This document shows, piece after piece, positions 17,771-28,274 of a stretch of 64,000 nucleotides of DNA; position 1 is the stretch's first letter, and the number at the start of each line of letters is the position of its first letter. The translations under genes and the position numbers were made by a program. The stretch covers positions 134,074-198,073 of the forward strand of contig NZ_BBXC01000017.1 in the NCBI RefSeq assembly GCF_001570525.1, read 5' to 3'. Origin of the DNA: Herbidospora sakaeratensis (GTDB lineage Bacteria; Actinomycetota; Actinomycetes; Streptosporangiales; Streptosporangiaceae). The notes under the pieces are model-generated. The model was given only the letters and a program-made list of their open reading frames with translations. It made no database searches and was not told where the DNA came from.

Positions 17771-18646
17771 ATGGCGCAGCAGGGCGACAGGGGCCGCCAC
17801 CGGCGAGGGAATCGGTGGTGGCAGCGGAGCCACGCAGGGGCCGGCTATGTCTCCCGTCGCGGGGCGGAGGCGACGCAGGAACGCATCGAAACAGTGGTCA
17901 CCGACAGATGGGCCGACGTCCCGAGGGCCGTCGAGACCCCGGTGACCGCCCCGGTCGTGGACCGTCCGCAGTACACCTGGCGCGACTTCGAGCTGGACGA
18001 CCAGCCCGCCCGCGCCGAGCCGCACCACCCCGACAGCCCCGACTACCGTGACGGCCGCCGCAACTGCGGCGCCCTGGAGACGATCCTCTACCGGCAGTGG
18101 GACGCCATGGACGGCCCCCCGCCCCCGGATGTCATCCGCGCCGTCGACAGCCTGGCACGGTTACCCGACCGCCTGAAGGAGATGCTGGCGGTCGGCCTCG
18201 ACGGCATCTACGTCGGCCCCGGTGGCGTGCCCGACCTCGACGACATGGGCTACCTGCGGGGCGCCCCGCTCCCCAGCGGCCGCGCGACCTGGGACATCTG
18301 CGCCGGCGCGTACGGCGACCGGAAGATCGTGGTCGGCGATCGCCCCAGCCCCACGCCCGATGTGATGATGCACGAAGTCGGTCATGCGCTGGACGACGTG
18401 GACTCCCGTCCGGGAGAGTGGGTCTCGGACTCACCCGAGTTCGCCGCCCTCTACGACGAGTGCATCCCCCATCTGGCCTCCGCCTTCCACAAGCAGTCCG
18501 GAGAACTCGGCCGCAAGGAGTTCTTCGCCGACGCCTTCGCCGCCATAGCGTCGAGGCAGCGTCCCGCCCTGATAGACATGCTGGGTGGCGACACCCGCAC
18601 GGCACTCAACGTCATGCTCTTCTTCAACAGGCGCTACGGAATCTAG
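17771..18646 (+). CDS. Zincin-like metallopeptidase domain protein (anthrax lethal factor-like fold suspected)
   Basis: A 291-residue protein with a zinc site MMHEVGHALDDVD (His201, Glu202, His205) and a downstream glutamate in KEFFADAFAAIASR (about residue 250) that fits the third ligand. The first 80 residues are basic and low complexity with no clear signal peptide. The HEVGHALDD...EFFADAFA arrangement resembles ATLF-like zincins (lethal factor, Pro-Pro endopeptidases). The substrate is unknown. ATG 17771 follows GAGAGGTG; the small acidic gene 12 nt downstream is probably a partner. Confidence 0.7.
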   Translation: MAQQGDRGRHRRGNRWWQRSHAGAGYVSRRGAEATQERIETVVTDRWADVPRAVETPVTAPVVDRPQYTWRDFELDDQPARAEPHHPDSPDYRDGRRNCGALETILYRQWDAMDGPPPPDVIRAVDSLARLPDRLKEMLAVGLDGIYVGPGGVPDLDDMGYLRGAPLPSGRATWDICAGAYGDRKIVVGDRPSPTPDVMMHEVGHALDDVDSRPGEWVSDSPEFAALYDECIPHLASAFHKQSGELGRKEFFADAFAAIASRQRPALIDMLGGDTRTALNVMLFFNRRYGI

Positions 18647-18658
18647 GTAGGTCCCCTG

Positions 18659-18898
18659 ATGTTCGTGATCCGGCTCGCTGACGGCACGCTGCGGGTCCCG
18701 CAGTCGTTGACCAGCGACGACGGCCGCCTGATCGGCAACGCGTATGTCGAGATAGCGCCCGGCGAGCCGGACTACGACCAGTGGCTGGAAGAGTCCATCA
18801 CCGAGGAGGAAGAAGCCGACCGCCGCAGAAGATGGCAAGAAGAGAATGATGCTCTAGAACAAGAATTCCTAGCCTTCAAGGCAGAGCAGGAAAAATAA
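18659..18898 (+). CDS. Small acidic protein downstream of the zincin
   Basis: A 79-residue protein, not recognised. Residues 1-35 look like a small beta unit (FVIRLADGTLRVP, GNAYVEIAPGEPDYDQW); the rest is a highly charged helix. It starts 12 nt after the zincin stop behind AGGTAGGT. Proximity and acidity suggest a binding partner or inhibitor of the protease-like protein; this is inference only. Confidence 0.7.
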   Translation: MFVIRLADGTLRVPQSLTSDDGRLIGNAYVEIAPGEPDYDQWLEESITEEEEADRRRRWQEENDALEQEFLAFKAEQEK

Positions 18899-19170
18899 CA
18901 AGCGAGCGGTGGTGCAATTTCACATGCCACCAAGTGGTCAAATATTTAAATAAAACTAGGCCGTCGGCGGAAATACCCAGGCCAGATCCATGAATTGCCG
19001 CAGCGCGCCGGCGTCTGGACTGAGGAGCGCAGGGGAGCGAAGCGACCCGGAGCGACGAGGGAAGACGCCGGATATAAGCGCGAGGACCCCGCGCCGAAGG
19101 CGCGGCTTCAGACACGTACCGTTCCCGTGGTTTTTCTCTCCCTCGGCGCCGTAGGCGCCTCAGAACAGAG
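18899..19170. other. Intergenic stretch with hairpins, no gene seen
   Basis: An AT-rich start (ATATTTAAATAAAAC at about 18940) is followed by GC-rich hairpins: CCGCGCC-GAA-GGCGCGG near 19089-19105 and GGCGCC-GTA-GGCGCC near 19146-19160. No convincing coding frame on either strand. Confidence 0.5.
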
Positions 19171-19199
19171 AAAAGGCGCGGCTTCGGGTACGCCGCGCC
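19171..19199 (-). terminator. Terminator of bldC
   Basis: On the minus strand GGCGCGGC (19199-19192) pairs with GCCGCGCC (19182-19175) and is followed by TTTTCTCT, 24 nt after the bldC stop. Confidence 0.75.
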
Positions 19200-19222
19200 T
19201 CTCTGCTTCTTCCCGTGGAGCT

Positions 19223-19429
19223 CTATCCGTTCGGCTTGTCGGCCGTCAAGACGTCTTCTCCACGGAGAAGGGCGTGCACTTCCGACTCGCGGAAACGCCG
19301 GTGCCCTCCGGGGGTACGGATGCTGCTGATTCGCCCCGCCGCGGCCCAGCGAGTCACGGTCTTCGGGTCGACCCGGAAGAGGGCGGCAACCTCTCCAGGG
19401 GTCAGCAGTCGCTCGCTGCTACTCTCCAC
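19223..19429 (-). CDS. bldC: Developmental regulator BldC (MerR-like DNA-binding domain)
   Basis: A 68-residue protein, the same length as Streptomyces BldC. LLTPGEVAALFRVDPKTV, TRWAAAGRISSIRTPGGHRR and FRESEVHALL form the winged helix of the MerR superfamily without an effector domain. BldC polymerizes head to tail on DNA and delays differentiation in Streptomyces. The GTG at 19429 has GGGGGAGAG a few nt upstream and gives the canonical length; an ATG 18 nt upstream is in frame but poorly placed. A terminator follows. Confidence 0.93.
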   Translation of the reverse strand: MESSSERLLTPGEVAALFRVDPKTVTRWAAAGRISSIRTPGGHRRFRESEVHALLRGEDVLTADKPNG

Positions 19430-19687
19430 AATCTCTCCCCCTCGCATCCCGCGTCATGCAGCGGGCGGACAGGTAACCAGTGTGCCGAGCGAAGCCTGAT
19501 TTATCCGTGGTTTTCAGAGAAGATCACGGGATGTTACCGGCTCAGTGCCCGATTGTTATATGATAGAGCCTCTTTGGGGCGCTCATGGGTGTTTCTTTAC
19601 GAAAGCGCCGTGATGGGCACACTAGCAGCGCTCGTGCCGGATGCGAAGAGAGTCCGCCATACGGGACAGTGACGTAACCTCTACGGC

Positions 19688-19894
19688 GTGCATCCGGTAA
19701 TCGTCTACACCCTGTCCCGCCTGGGCCTGTTCGCCGTCGCCCTGGGCGTCCTCTATCTGCTGGGTCTGCGGACCTACGTGTTGCTCGCAGTGGCCGTGGT
19801 GCTGAGCGGGCTCGCCAGTTACGTTCTGCTGTCGAAGCAGCGGGACGCGGTCAGCGAGAAGATCAGCGACAAGAGGCGCCAGCCCGAGGGCTAG
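19688..19894 (+). CDS. DUF4229 family small membrane protein
   Basis: A 68-residue protein with two membrane helices (residues 3-24 and 29-48) and a basic cytoplasmic tail (SKQRDAVSEKISDKRR). VIVYTLSRLGLF at the start and SGLASYVLLSKQRD after helix 2 fit DUF4229, found widely in actinobacteria near menaquinone and respiration genes. GTG start. No function is known. Confidence 0.85.
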   Translation: MHPVIVYTLSRLGLFAVALGVLYLLGLRTYVLLAVAVVLSGLASYVLLSKQRDAVSEKISDKRRQPEG

Positions 19895-21109
19895 TCAGGG
19901 CATCGGGAACATTCCGACTCGGGCATGGTACTCGTGCCCGAGCTTCGTGGTGTCGCTTCCCACCAAAAGCCCCTTCTTTACCGGGAGAAAGGCCTTCACC
20001 CCGATTCCTCTCTCCCGGCCGGGATTGAACCCGAGCGCCTTTCCGGTACGTGGATGGAGCGCCGCGATGCCCTCTCGCGCGACCGCTCCCGGACCGGCGG
20101 AGTCCTTTCCCAGCGGGTTGTCCATCCAGCGTTGGTGCCCTCCGACGTAAACGGCCGCGCCGGTGATGGCGACGCTGTAGAGCGAATCGCCGCCCGTGTG
20201 GTTGACCCATGTCGGCTTCACGTTCGCGCCTTTCGCGTACGTCTCGAAGCGCGCCGCGGTGTCGCAGAGTTTCCCCGTCTTGGGCGCCGCGCCTCCGGTG
20301 GTGACGACCACGAAATAGGAGCCGTCGGGGGAGACGTCGAGTCCGCGTACATAGGAGGGAAAACCGTCGCGGCAATGGGGGGCGTAGGCATTGGTGCGCC
20401 ATCGGGCGACCCTGCCGGTCTTCAGATCGATCTGGCCGAGCTGGTCGCGCGGCTGCCCGCCGAGGGTGGTGAAGGAGCCGTCGAGAATCAGCCGGTCTTT
20501 CGTCGCCGCCATCGCGTGGACCTTCGGATCGCCTTCTGACCGGCCGCCGCCGACGGCGACGGTGAACGCGGGGTCGACGGCCCCGGTCGCGGCGTCGAGG
20601 CGGGCCAGGGCGGTGCGCTGGGCGCGGCCGATGTGGGAGAAGTCACCCCCGACGTAGAGGTGCGCGCCCCGGCGTACAAGAGAGGTGATCTCGCCGCCGT
20701 AGGCGGCGCCCCCGAACGACGCGACCGGGACGCCCGACGGGACGGAGAAGGCGGCGAGGCCCCGGGAGAAGGAGCCGCCGGCGTAGACCGTGCCGTCGGC
20801 GCCGGCCGCGAGCGCGTTGACCGCGCCGTCGAGGAAGGGGGCGAAGGGGGAGATCCGGCCGGTCGTCAGGTCGAAGGCGAACAGGTTGGTGCGGCGCAGG
20901 GTGGACGTGCCCGACTTCACCGAGGAGAACTCGCCGCCGACGACCACGGTGTTCCCCACCAGCGCGAACGCGTTGACGATCCCGTCCAAGACGTGGGGCG
21001 TGTGGTTCACCGGATTCGGCGACACGACCGAGGGGTGACGGATGCCCGCCCAGGCCGGAGTGGCCACGAGCGCGAGAGCGCTTACTGTGATCATGAATCT
21101 GGCACGCAT
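19895..21109 (-). CDS. Secreted beta-propeller-like protein
   Basis: A 404-residue exported protein: the signal peptide is MRARFMITVSALALVATPAWAG. The mature part repeats a unit with GNTVVVGGEFSSV, DGTVYAGGSFSRG, GAHLYVGGDFSHIG, KDRLILDGSFTTLGG and AAVYVGGHQRWMD, about 50 residues apart, which suggests a propeller of the delta-60/Kelch-like kind. Two cysteines (PHCRDGF, KLCDTA) may form a disulfide. The ATG at 21109 has AGGA 7 nt upstream. Function unknown; convergent with the DUF4229 gene. Confidence 0.8.
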   Translation of the reverse strand: MRARFMITVSALALVATPAWAGIRHPSVVSPNPVNHTPHVLDGIVNAFALVGNTVVVGGEFSSVKSGTSTLRRTNLFAFDLTTGRISPFAPFLDGAVNALAAGADGTVYAGGSFSRGLAAFSVPSGVPVASFGGAAYGGEITSLVRRGAHLYVGGDFSHIGRAQRTALARLDAATGAVDPAFTVAVGGGRSEGDPKVHAMAATKDRLILDGSFTTLGGQPRDQLGQIDLKTGRVARWRTNAYAPHCRDGFPSYVRGLDVSPDGSYFVVVTTGGAAPKTGKLCDTAARFETYAKGANVKPTWVNHTGGDSLYSVAITGAAVYVGGHQRWMDNPLGKDSAGPGAVAREGIAALHPRTGKALGFNPGRERGIGVKAFLPVKKGLLVGSDTTKLGHEYHARVGMFPMP

Positions 21110-21174
21110 GGCCAAGTCCTAGCAGACGCAGAGTAATCAACGCACTACGTTGCGCACATTCGACCGGGCATGGC

Positions 21175-21202
21175 GTGACGGTGTGTGAGGTCGTCCTAGG
21201 CT
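21175..21202 (+). promoter_or_regulatory. Putative promoter of menG, near-leaderless
   Basis: GTGACG (21175-21180), 16 nt spacer, TAGGCT (21197-21202). The expected transcript start falls within a few nt of the menG ATG at 21210. Confidence 0.45.
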
Positions 21203-21209
21203 GGGCACC

Positions 21210-21938
21210 ATGACGCGCGCTTCGCTGGACAAACAGCCCCATGAGGTCGCGGCCATGTTCGACCGCACGGCCGCGCGCTACGACCTGGTCAACGACGTGC
21301 TGTCGCTCGGCCAGGACCGGCTGTGGCGGCGGGCGACCGCGTCCGCGATCGACGCCGGCCCGGGCGAGCTGGTGCTCGACCTGGCGGCCGGCACCGGCAC
21401 CTCGACCGACGCGTTCACCCAGCTCGGGGCGCGTGCCATCGCCTGCGACTTCTCGATCGGCATGCTGCAGACCGGCGTGCGGCGGCGGGGTTCGTCGGGG
21501 CTGAGCGGCGGCGTCGCGGGTGTGACGTTCGTCGCGGGCGACGCGCTGCGGCTGCCGTTCGCCGACGGGGTGTTCGACGCGGTCACGATCTCGTTCGGGC
21601 TGCGCAACGTCGCCGACACCCGGCAGGCGCTGGAGGAGATGCTGCGGGTGACCCGTCCCGGCGGGCGGCTCGTGGTGTGCGAGTTCTCCCGGCCGAAGCC
21701 GAAGGCGTTCGACACGGTCTACACGCAGTATCTGATGCGCCTGCTGCCGGTGGTGGCCCGCGCGGTCAGCTCCAACCCCGACTCCTACGAATACCTCGCC
21801 GAGTCCATCCGCGACTGGCACGACCAGAAGAGCCTCGCGGCGGTCGTCCAGAGCGCCGGGTGGAAGCGGGTGGCGTGGCGTGACCTGAGCATGGGGATCG
21901 TGGCGCTGCACCGGGGCATCCGACCGGAAAAGTCATGA
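21210..21938 (+). CDS. menG: Demethylmenaquinone methyltransferase
   Basis: A 242-residue SAM-dependent enzyme that makes the last methylation of menaquinone. Family marks are [20 protein letters not shown] (residues 16-35), the SAM motif [16 protein letters not shown] (50-65), [17 protein letters not shown] and [12 protein letters not shown]. Located just ahead of the menaquinone-using complex I genes. No recognisable ribosome site, consistent with a leaderless transcript. Confidence 0.95.
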   Translation: MTRASLDKQPHEVAAMFDRTAARYDLVNDVLSLGQDRLWRRATASAIDAGPGELVLDLAAGTGTSTDAFTQLGARAIACDFSIGMLQTGVRRRGSSGLSGGVAGVTFVAGDALRLPFADGVFDAVTISFGLRNVADTRQALEEMLRVTRPGGRLVVCEFSRPKPKAFDTVYTQYLMRLLPVVARAVSSNPDSYEYLAESIRDWHDQKSLAAVVQSAGWKRVAWRDLSMGIVALHRGIRPEKS

Positions 21939-22016
21939 AATTTGCACCGGCACGCCAGGTAGAACGATGTTTTCGTCACGACTGTGCATGTTTACCCGCC
22001 GGTAGGTGTCTACCCC

Positions 22017-22047
22017 CTGACGAAGGTGTCGGAAGAGGGACTAGACT
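22017..22047 (+). promoter_or_regulatory. Putative promoter of the menJ-like/nuo transcription unit
   Basis: CTGACG (22017-22022) and TAGACT (22042-22047), 19 nt apart, lie immediately upstream of the Rex box, which would cover the transcript start. Confidence 0.4.
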
Positions 22048-22061
22048 GCGGCGCGACAAGT

Positions 22062-22079
22062 TTGTGAAGTAGTTCACAA
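22062..22079 (+). promoter_or_regulatory. Rex operator upstream of the menJ-like gene and nuoA-N
   Basis: TTGTGAAGTAGTTCACAA is a perfect match to the Rex box (TTGTGAA-N4-TTCACAA) and lies 70 bp before the start of the first gene. Control of respiratory chain genes by Rex is known in Streptomyces. Confidence 0.9.
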
Positions 22080-22148
22080 AGGCACGAAAGGCTCAGCCTA
22101 CACGGTCTGCGGCCCCAAGAAACTCAAAAGGACAGGACAGGTCCCCTC

Positions 22149-23414
22149 GTGAGCGAGCCAGCCCTTGCGGCGCGGCGGAGCGAGACCGATGCCGACGTGA
22201 TCGTCGTCGGCGCCGGCCCCGCCGGATCGACGACCGCGTTTTATCTGGCGCAGTCCGGGCTGTCGGTCCTGTTGCTGGAGAAGACGACCTTCCCCAGGGA
22301 GAAGGTCTGCGGCGACGGCCTGACCCCCCGCGCGGTCAAGGAACTGCTCGCGATGGGCGTCAACGTCGACGCGCCCGGCTGGATCAGGAACAAGGGCCTG
22401 CGCGTCGTCGGCGGCGGTCTGTCGTTCGAGCTCGACTGGCCTGAGTTGTCCGACTTCCCCGACTTCGGGCTCGTCCGCACGCGCAAGGACTTCGACGTCA
22501 TCCTGGCCGACCACGCCGTGTCGAAGGGCGTCACCCTGCTCCAGGGCGTGAACGTGACCGCCCCGGTGATCGACGAGCGCAGCGGCCACGTCGTCGGGGT
22601 GAAGACCGCCTCGGGCGACGTCTACCGCTCCCGCCTGGTGATCGCGGCCGACGGCAACTCCACCCGCATCTCCCTGGCCATGGGCCTGCACAAGCGCGAA
22701 GACCGCCCGATCGGGGTCGCGGTCCGCACCTATTACACGAGCCCCCGCCACACCGACGACTACCTCGAGACCTGGCTGGAGCTGTACGACGGCGAACGCC
22801 TGCTGCCCGGCTACGGCTGGGTCTTCGGCGTCGGCGACGGCACCTCCAACGTGGGCCTCGGGCTGCTCAACACCAGTGAGGCGTTCAAGAAGATCGACTA
22901 CCGCGACCTGCTCCGGCGCTGGACCAAGAACATGCCGGCCGAGTGGGGCTTCGTCGAAGAGAACATGGTCGGCCCGATCCGGGGTGCCGCGCTGCCGATG
23001 GCCTTCAACCGGCAGCCCCACTACACCCGGGGCCTGGTTCTCGTCGGCGACGCCGGTGGGATGATCAACCCTTTCAACGGCGAGGGCATCGCGTACGCGA
23101 TGGAGACCGGCCGCATCGCGGCCGACGCCGTGGTGACCGCGCTCGCCCAGCCGACCCCCGCCGCGCGCGAGCGGGTCCTGCGGGCCTATCCGCGGATACT
23201 CAAAGACGCGTACGGCGGATATTTCACTCTGGGCCGGGCCTTCGTCGAGGCGATCGGCAAACCAGGCGTGATGAACTTCCTGACGCGGCACGCGCTGCCC
23301 CACCCCCGGTTGATGAGGTTCGGCCTGAAACTCCTGGGCAACCTGACCGACCACGGTGGCGACGCGTCAGACCGGATCATCAACGCCCTGTCGAAGGTCG
23401 CGCCGTCGGCATGA
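22149..23414 (+). CDS. menJ: Geranylgeranyl reductase family FAD protein (menaquinone reductase MenJ-like)
   Basis: A 421-residue flavoprotein. The FAD-binding motif is [21 protein letters not shown] (residues 17-37) with [17 protein letters not shown] after it and [20 protein letters not shown] at about 300-319. Mycobacterial MenJ saturates one isoprene unit of menaquinone; position between menG and nuoA supports the same role. The GTG at 22149 gives the full dinucleotide fold. First gene behind the Rex operator. The symbol is by homology of family and context. Confidence 0.85.
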   Translation: MSEPALAARRSETDADVIVVGAGPAGSTTAFYLAQSGLSVLLLEKTTFPREKVCGDGLTPRAVKELLAMGVNVDAPGWIRNKGLRVVGGGLSFELDWPELSDFPDFGLVRTRKDFDVILADHAVSKGVTLLQGVNVTAPVIDERSGHVVGVKTASGDVYRSRLVIAADGNSTRISLAMGLHKREDRPIGVAVRTYYTSPRHTDDYLETWLELYDGERLLPGYGWVFGVGDGTSNVGLGLLNTSEAFKKIDYRDLLRRWTKNMPAEWGFVEENMVGPIRGAALPMAFNRQPHYTRGLVLVGDAGGMINPFNGEGIAYAMETGRIAADAVVTALAQPTPAARERVLRAYPRILKDAYGGYFTLGRAFVEAIGKPGVMNFLTRHALPHPRLMRFGLKLLGNLTDHGGDASDRIINALSKVAPSA

Positions 23415-23467
23415 CACCACTGGATCGAAGAATCATGACCACATTCACCGAGAGGACGCCTTAAGCG

Positions 23468-23827
23468 ATGGAGCTCTACGCCCCCATCCTGGTGCTCGCG
23501 GTCCTCGGGGCGGGATTCGCCGTCTTCTCCGTGAGCATCGCCCCGTTCACCGGGCCGAAGAGGTGGAACCGCGCCAAGCTCGACGCGTACGAGTGCGGTA
23601 TCGACCCCACGCCGCAGCCGATCGGCGGCGGCCGGTTCCCGCTGAAGTACATGATCACAGCGATGCTCTTCATCGTCTTCGACATCGAGATCATCTTCCT
23701 CTACCCGTGGGCCGTGGCCTTCGACAAGCTCGGGGTCTTCGGTCTGGTCGAGATGGTGCTGTTCATCGTCACCGTGCTCGTGGCGTACGCCTACGTGTGG
23801 CGGCGTCGCGGATTGGACTGGGACTAA
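23468..23827 (+). CDS. nuoA: NADH-quinone oxidoreductase subunit A
   Basis: A 119-residue membrane subunit with three helices. [11 protein letters not shown] (residues 38-48) is the invariant loop near the quinone tunnel, and [11 protein letters not shown] (70-80) is the second signature. First of fourteen contiguous nuo genes; the TAA stop overlaps the nuoB ATG by one base. Confidence 0.97.
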   Translation: MELYAPILVLAVLGAGFAVFSVSIAPFTGPKRWNRAKLDAYECGIDPTPQPIGGGRFPLKYMITAMLFIVFDIEIIFLYPWAVAFDKLGVFGLVEMVLFIVTVLVAYAYVWRRRGLDWD

Positions 23828-24378
23828 TGGGCCTTGAAGAGAAACTGCCCAGCGGCTTCGCGCTGACCACCGTCGAGCAGGTCGCCGGCTGGGCGCGCAA
23901 GAACTCCGTCTGGCCGGCCACCTTCGGTCTCGCGTGCTGCGCGATCGAGCTCATGTCCACCGGTGGCCCCAAGCACGACCTGGCCCGCTTCGGCATGGAG
24001 CGCGCCTCCGCGTCGCCCCGCCAGGCCGACCTGATGATCGTGGCCGGTCGCCTGTCGCAGAAGATGGCGCCGGTGCTGCGCCAGATCTACGACCAGATGG
24101 CCGAGCCCAAGTGGGTCATCTCCATGGGCGTGTGCGCCTCGTCCGGCGGCATGTTCAACAACTACGCGGTGGTCCAGGGCGTCGACCACGTCGTGCCCGT
24201 CGACATCTACCTGCCCGGCTGCCCGCCGCGGCCCGAGATGCTCATCGACGCGATCGTCAAGCTGCACGACAAGATCCAGAACATGAAGTTCGGCGCCCAC
24301 AGGGAGAAGCAGGTCGAGGAGCTCGAGCTCCAGGCGCTGCGGACCCTGCCGCTCATCGACCAGGGAGGGCAGAAATGA
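23827..24378 (+). CDS. nuoB: NADH-quinone oxidoreductase subunit B
   Basis: A 183-residue subunit that carries the terminal cluster N2. Ligands are the tandem cysteines in [12 protein letters not shown] (about residues 37-38), one in [12 protein letters not shown] and one in [12 protein letters not shown]. It hands electrons to menaquinone at the peripheral/membrane arm junction. The stop overlaps the nuoC start (ATGA). Confidence 0.97.
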   Translation: MGLEEKLPSGFALTTVEQVAGWARKNSVWPATFGLACCAIELMSTGGPKHDLARFGMERASASPRQADLMIVAGRLSQKMAPVLRQIYDQMAEPKWVISMGVCASSGGMFNNYAVVQGVDHVVPVDIYLPGCPPRPEMLIDAIVKLHDKIQNMKFGAHREKQVEELELQALRTLPLIDQGGQK

Positions 24379-25024
24379 GCGACAACCTTCCTGAGGTCCC
24401 GGAGCAGCCGATCGCCCGGACCGGCATGTTCGGAACCTCCGGCACCGGCGACACCTCCGGCTACGGCGGCCTCGTGGTCCGCCGCCCGGCGCCGGTCTCC
24501 AGCCCGCGCCCCTACGGGAGCTACTTCGACGAGATCGTCGACGGCCTCGACCACGAGGGCGTCGAGCGGGTCGTCGTCGACCGCGGCGAGCTGACCCTCC
24601 ACGTGGCGCGCGAGCACCTCGTCGAGGTCATGCAGAAGCTGCGCGACGACCCCGCCCTGCGGTTCGAGCTGTCCCTGGGCGTCTCGGGGGTGCACTACCC
24701 CCACGAGACCGGGTCGGAGCTGCGCGCGGTCTACCACCTGTGCTCGATCACCCACAACCGCCGCGTGCGGGTGGAGTGCGCGACGCCCGACACCGACCGG
24801 CACATCCCGTCGACGGTCTCGGTCTACCCGACGCACAACTGGCACGAGCGGGAGACCTACGACTTCTTCGGCATCGTCTTCGACGGGCACCCGGGTCTCA
24901 CCCGGATCGAGATGCCCGACGACTGGGAGGGCCACCCGCAGCGCAAGGACTACCCGCTGGGCGGCATCCCGGTCGAATACCGCGGCGCCGAGATCCCCGC
25001 GCCGGACCAGAGGAGGTCGTACGC

Positions 25025-25028
<4 letters not shown>
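24375..25028 (+). CDS. nuoC: NADH-quinone oxidoreductase subunit C
   Basis: A 217-residue 30-kDa-type subunit. The conserved domain runs from about residue 60 ([18 protein letters not shown]) to the signature [21 protein letters not shown] (152-172) and [11 protein letters not shown]. The N-terminal 50 residues are a Gly/Thr/Pro-rich extension common in actinobacteria. It pairs with NuoD in the peripheral arm. Stop overlaps the nuoD start. Confidence 0.97.
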
Positions 25029-26337
<1,309 letters not shown>

Positions 26338-26341
<4 letters not shown>

Positions 26342-26991
26342 CCTACTCCCCAGAGGTCCGCGAGCGTCTCGAACTGGACGCCAAGGAGATCATCGGCAAG
26401 TACCCCAAGGCCCGGTCGGCGCTGCTCCCGCTGCTCCACCTGGTCCAGTCGGAGGACGGCTACGTCTCCGACGCCGGTCAGGAGTTCTGCGCCGAGATGC
26501 TGGGCCTGTCGAAGGCCGAGGTCGTCGGCGTCTCGACGTTCTACACGATGTACAAGCGCAAGCCCGCCGGTGACTACCACGTCGGCGTCTGCATCAACAC
26601 CCTGTGCGCGGTGATGGGCGGCGACCAGATCTGGGAGGAGCTCAGCGAGCACACCGGCATCGGGCACGAGGAGGCCACCTCCGACGGCAAGGTGTCGCTG
26701 GAGCGCATCGAGTGCAACGCGGCCTGCGACTTCGCGCCGGTGATGATGGTGAACTGGGAGTTCTTCGACAACCAGACGCCCGAGTCGGCCAAGCAGCTCG
26801 TCGACGACCTGCGGGCCGGCAAGCCCGTGGTCCCGACCCGCGGCCCCGGCCGGCTCTGCACCTTCAAGGAGACCTCGCGGGTGCTCTCGGGCCTGCCCGA
26901 CGAGCTCGCCGGCGAGGGTCCCTCGGCCGCCGGTCCCTCCCTTGAGGGCCTGCGCGTCGCCAAGGCCAACGGCTGGGAGGCTCCCAAGTGA
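26338..26991 (+). CDS. nuoE: NADH-quinone oxidoreductase subunit E
   Basis: A 217-residue 24-kDa-type subunit with the [2Fe-2S] cluster N1a: cysteines in [14 protein letters not shown] and [14 protein letters not shown] (C-x4-C ... C-x3-C). The last 50 residues are a variable tail. Forms the NADH dehydrogenase module with NuoF and NuoG. Overlaps nuoF by 4 nt (GTGA). Confidence 0.97.
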
Positions 26992-28274
26992 CCACGCTGA
27001 CTCCGGTCCTCACCAAGAACTGGGACCTGCCCAACTCCTTCACGCTGGAGGGCTACGGCGACTACTCCGCCGCCCGCAGCGCGCTGGCGATGGACCCCGA
27101 CGCGATCATCCAGGCGGTCAAGGACTCCGGTCTGCGCGGCCGCGGCGGCGCGGGCTTCCCGACCGGCATGAAGTGGGGCTTCATCCCGCAGGGTGACGGC
27201 AAGCCCCACTACCTCGTCGTGAACGCCGACGAGTCGGAGCCGGGCACCTGCAAAGACATCCCGCTGATGATGGCCAATCCGCATTCCCTCATCGAGGGCG
27301 TGATCATCACGGCGTTCGCCATCCGGGCCAACTACGCCTTCATCTACATCCGCGGCGAGGTCGTCCACGTCATCCGGCGGGTGCAGGCGGCGGTGCGCGA
27401 GGCGTACGAGAAGGGCTACATCGGGCGCGGCATCTTCGGCAGCGGCTACGACCTGGAGATCGTCGTGCACAGCGGCGCCGGGGCGTACATCTGCGGCGAG
27501 GAGACGGCGCTGCTCGACTCGCTGGAGGGCTTCCGGGGCCAGCCCCGGCTCAAGCCGCCGTTCCCGGCCGTCGCGGGCCTCTACGCCGCGCCGACGGTCG
27601 TGAACAACGTCGAGTCGATCGCCTCGGTCCCCTCGATCGTGGCCAACGGCGCCGAGTGGTTCGCCGGCATGGGCACCGAGAAGTCCAAGGGCTTCGGCAT
27701 CTTCTCGCTGAGCGGCCACGTCACCCGTCCGGGCCAGTACGAAGCCCCGCTGGGCATCACCCTGCGGGAACTGCTCGACATGGCGGGCGGCATCCGCGAG
27801 GGCCACCGGCTGAAGTTCTGGACGCCGGGCGGCTCCTCGACGCCGATCTTCACCGACGAGCACCTCGACGTGCCGCTCGACTTCGAGTCGGTCGGCGCCA
27901 AGGGCTCCATGCTCGGCACCCGCGCGCTGCAGATCTTCGACGAGACCACCTGCGTGGTCCGGGCGACGCTGCGCTGGACCGAGTTCTACGCCCACGAGTC
28001 GTGCGGCAAGTGCACCCCCTGCCGTGAGGGCACCTTCTGGCTCAAGCAGGTGCTCAAGCGGCTGGAGAAGGGTCAGGGCACCGAAGACGACCTGACCACG
28101 ATCACCGACATCGCCGACAACATCCTGGGCCGGTCGTTCTGCGCCCTGGGCGACGGCGCGACGAGCCCGATCTACTCCTCGGTGCAGCACTTCCGCGACG
28201 AATACCTCAAGCACTTCGAGATCGGCGGCTGCCCGTTCGATCCCGCACTCGCAACCGTGTGGGGGAGCAAGTGA
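26988..28274 (+). CDS. nuoF: NADH-quinone oxidoreductase subunit F
   Basis: A 428-residue 51-kDa-type subunit that oxidizes NADH. NADH site: [15 protein letters not shown] (residues 47-61); FMN region: [17 protein letters not shown]; cluster N3 ligands in [12 protein letters not shown] and a further Cys in [14 protein letters not shown] start overlapping the nuoE stop. The entry point of the complex. Confidence 0.97.
   Translation: MTTLTPVLTKNWDLPNSFTLEGYGDYSAARSALAMDPDAIIQAVKDSGLRGRGGAGFPTGMKWGFIPQGDGKPHYLVVNADESEPGTCKDIPLMMANPHSLIEGVIITAFAIRANYAFIYIRGEVVHVIRRVQAAVREAYEKGYIGRGIFGSGYDLEIVVHSGAGAYICGEETALLDSLEGFRGQPRLKPPFPAVAGLYAAPTVVNNVESIASVPSIVANGAEWFAGMGTEKSKGFGIFSLSGHVTRPGQYEAPLGITLRELLDMAGGIREGHRLKFWTPGGSSTPIFTDEHLDVPLDFESVGAKGSMLGTRALQIFDETTCVVRATLRWTEFYAHESCGKCTPCREGTFWLKQVLKRLEKGQGTEDDLTTITDIADNILGRSFCALGDGATSPIYSSVQHFRDEYLKHFEIGGCPFDPALATVWGSK

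Noticed and set aside
18909-18934. GGTGGTGCAATTTCACATGCCACC as a third Rex box
   Set aside because: The half-sites do not match TTGTGAA/TTCACAA and it is not in front of a gene.
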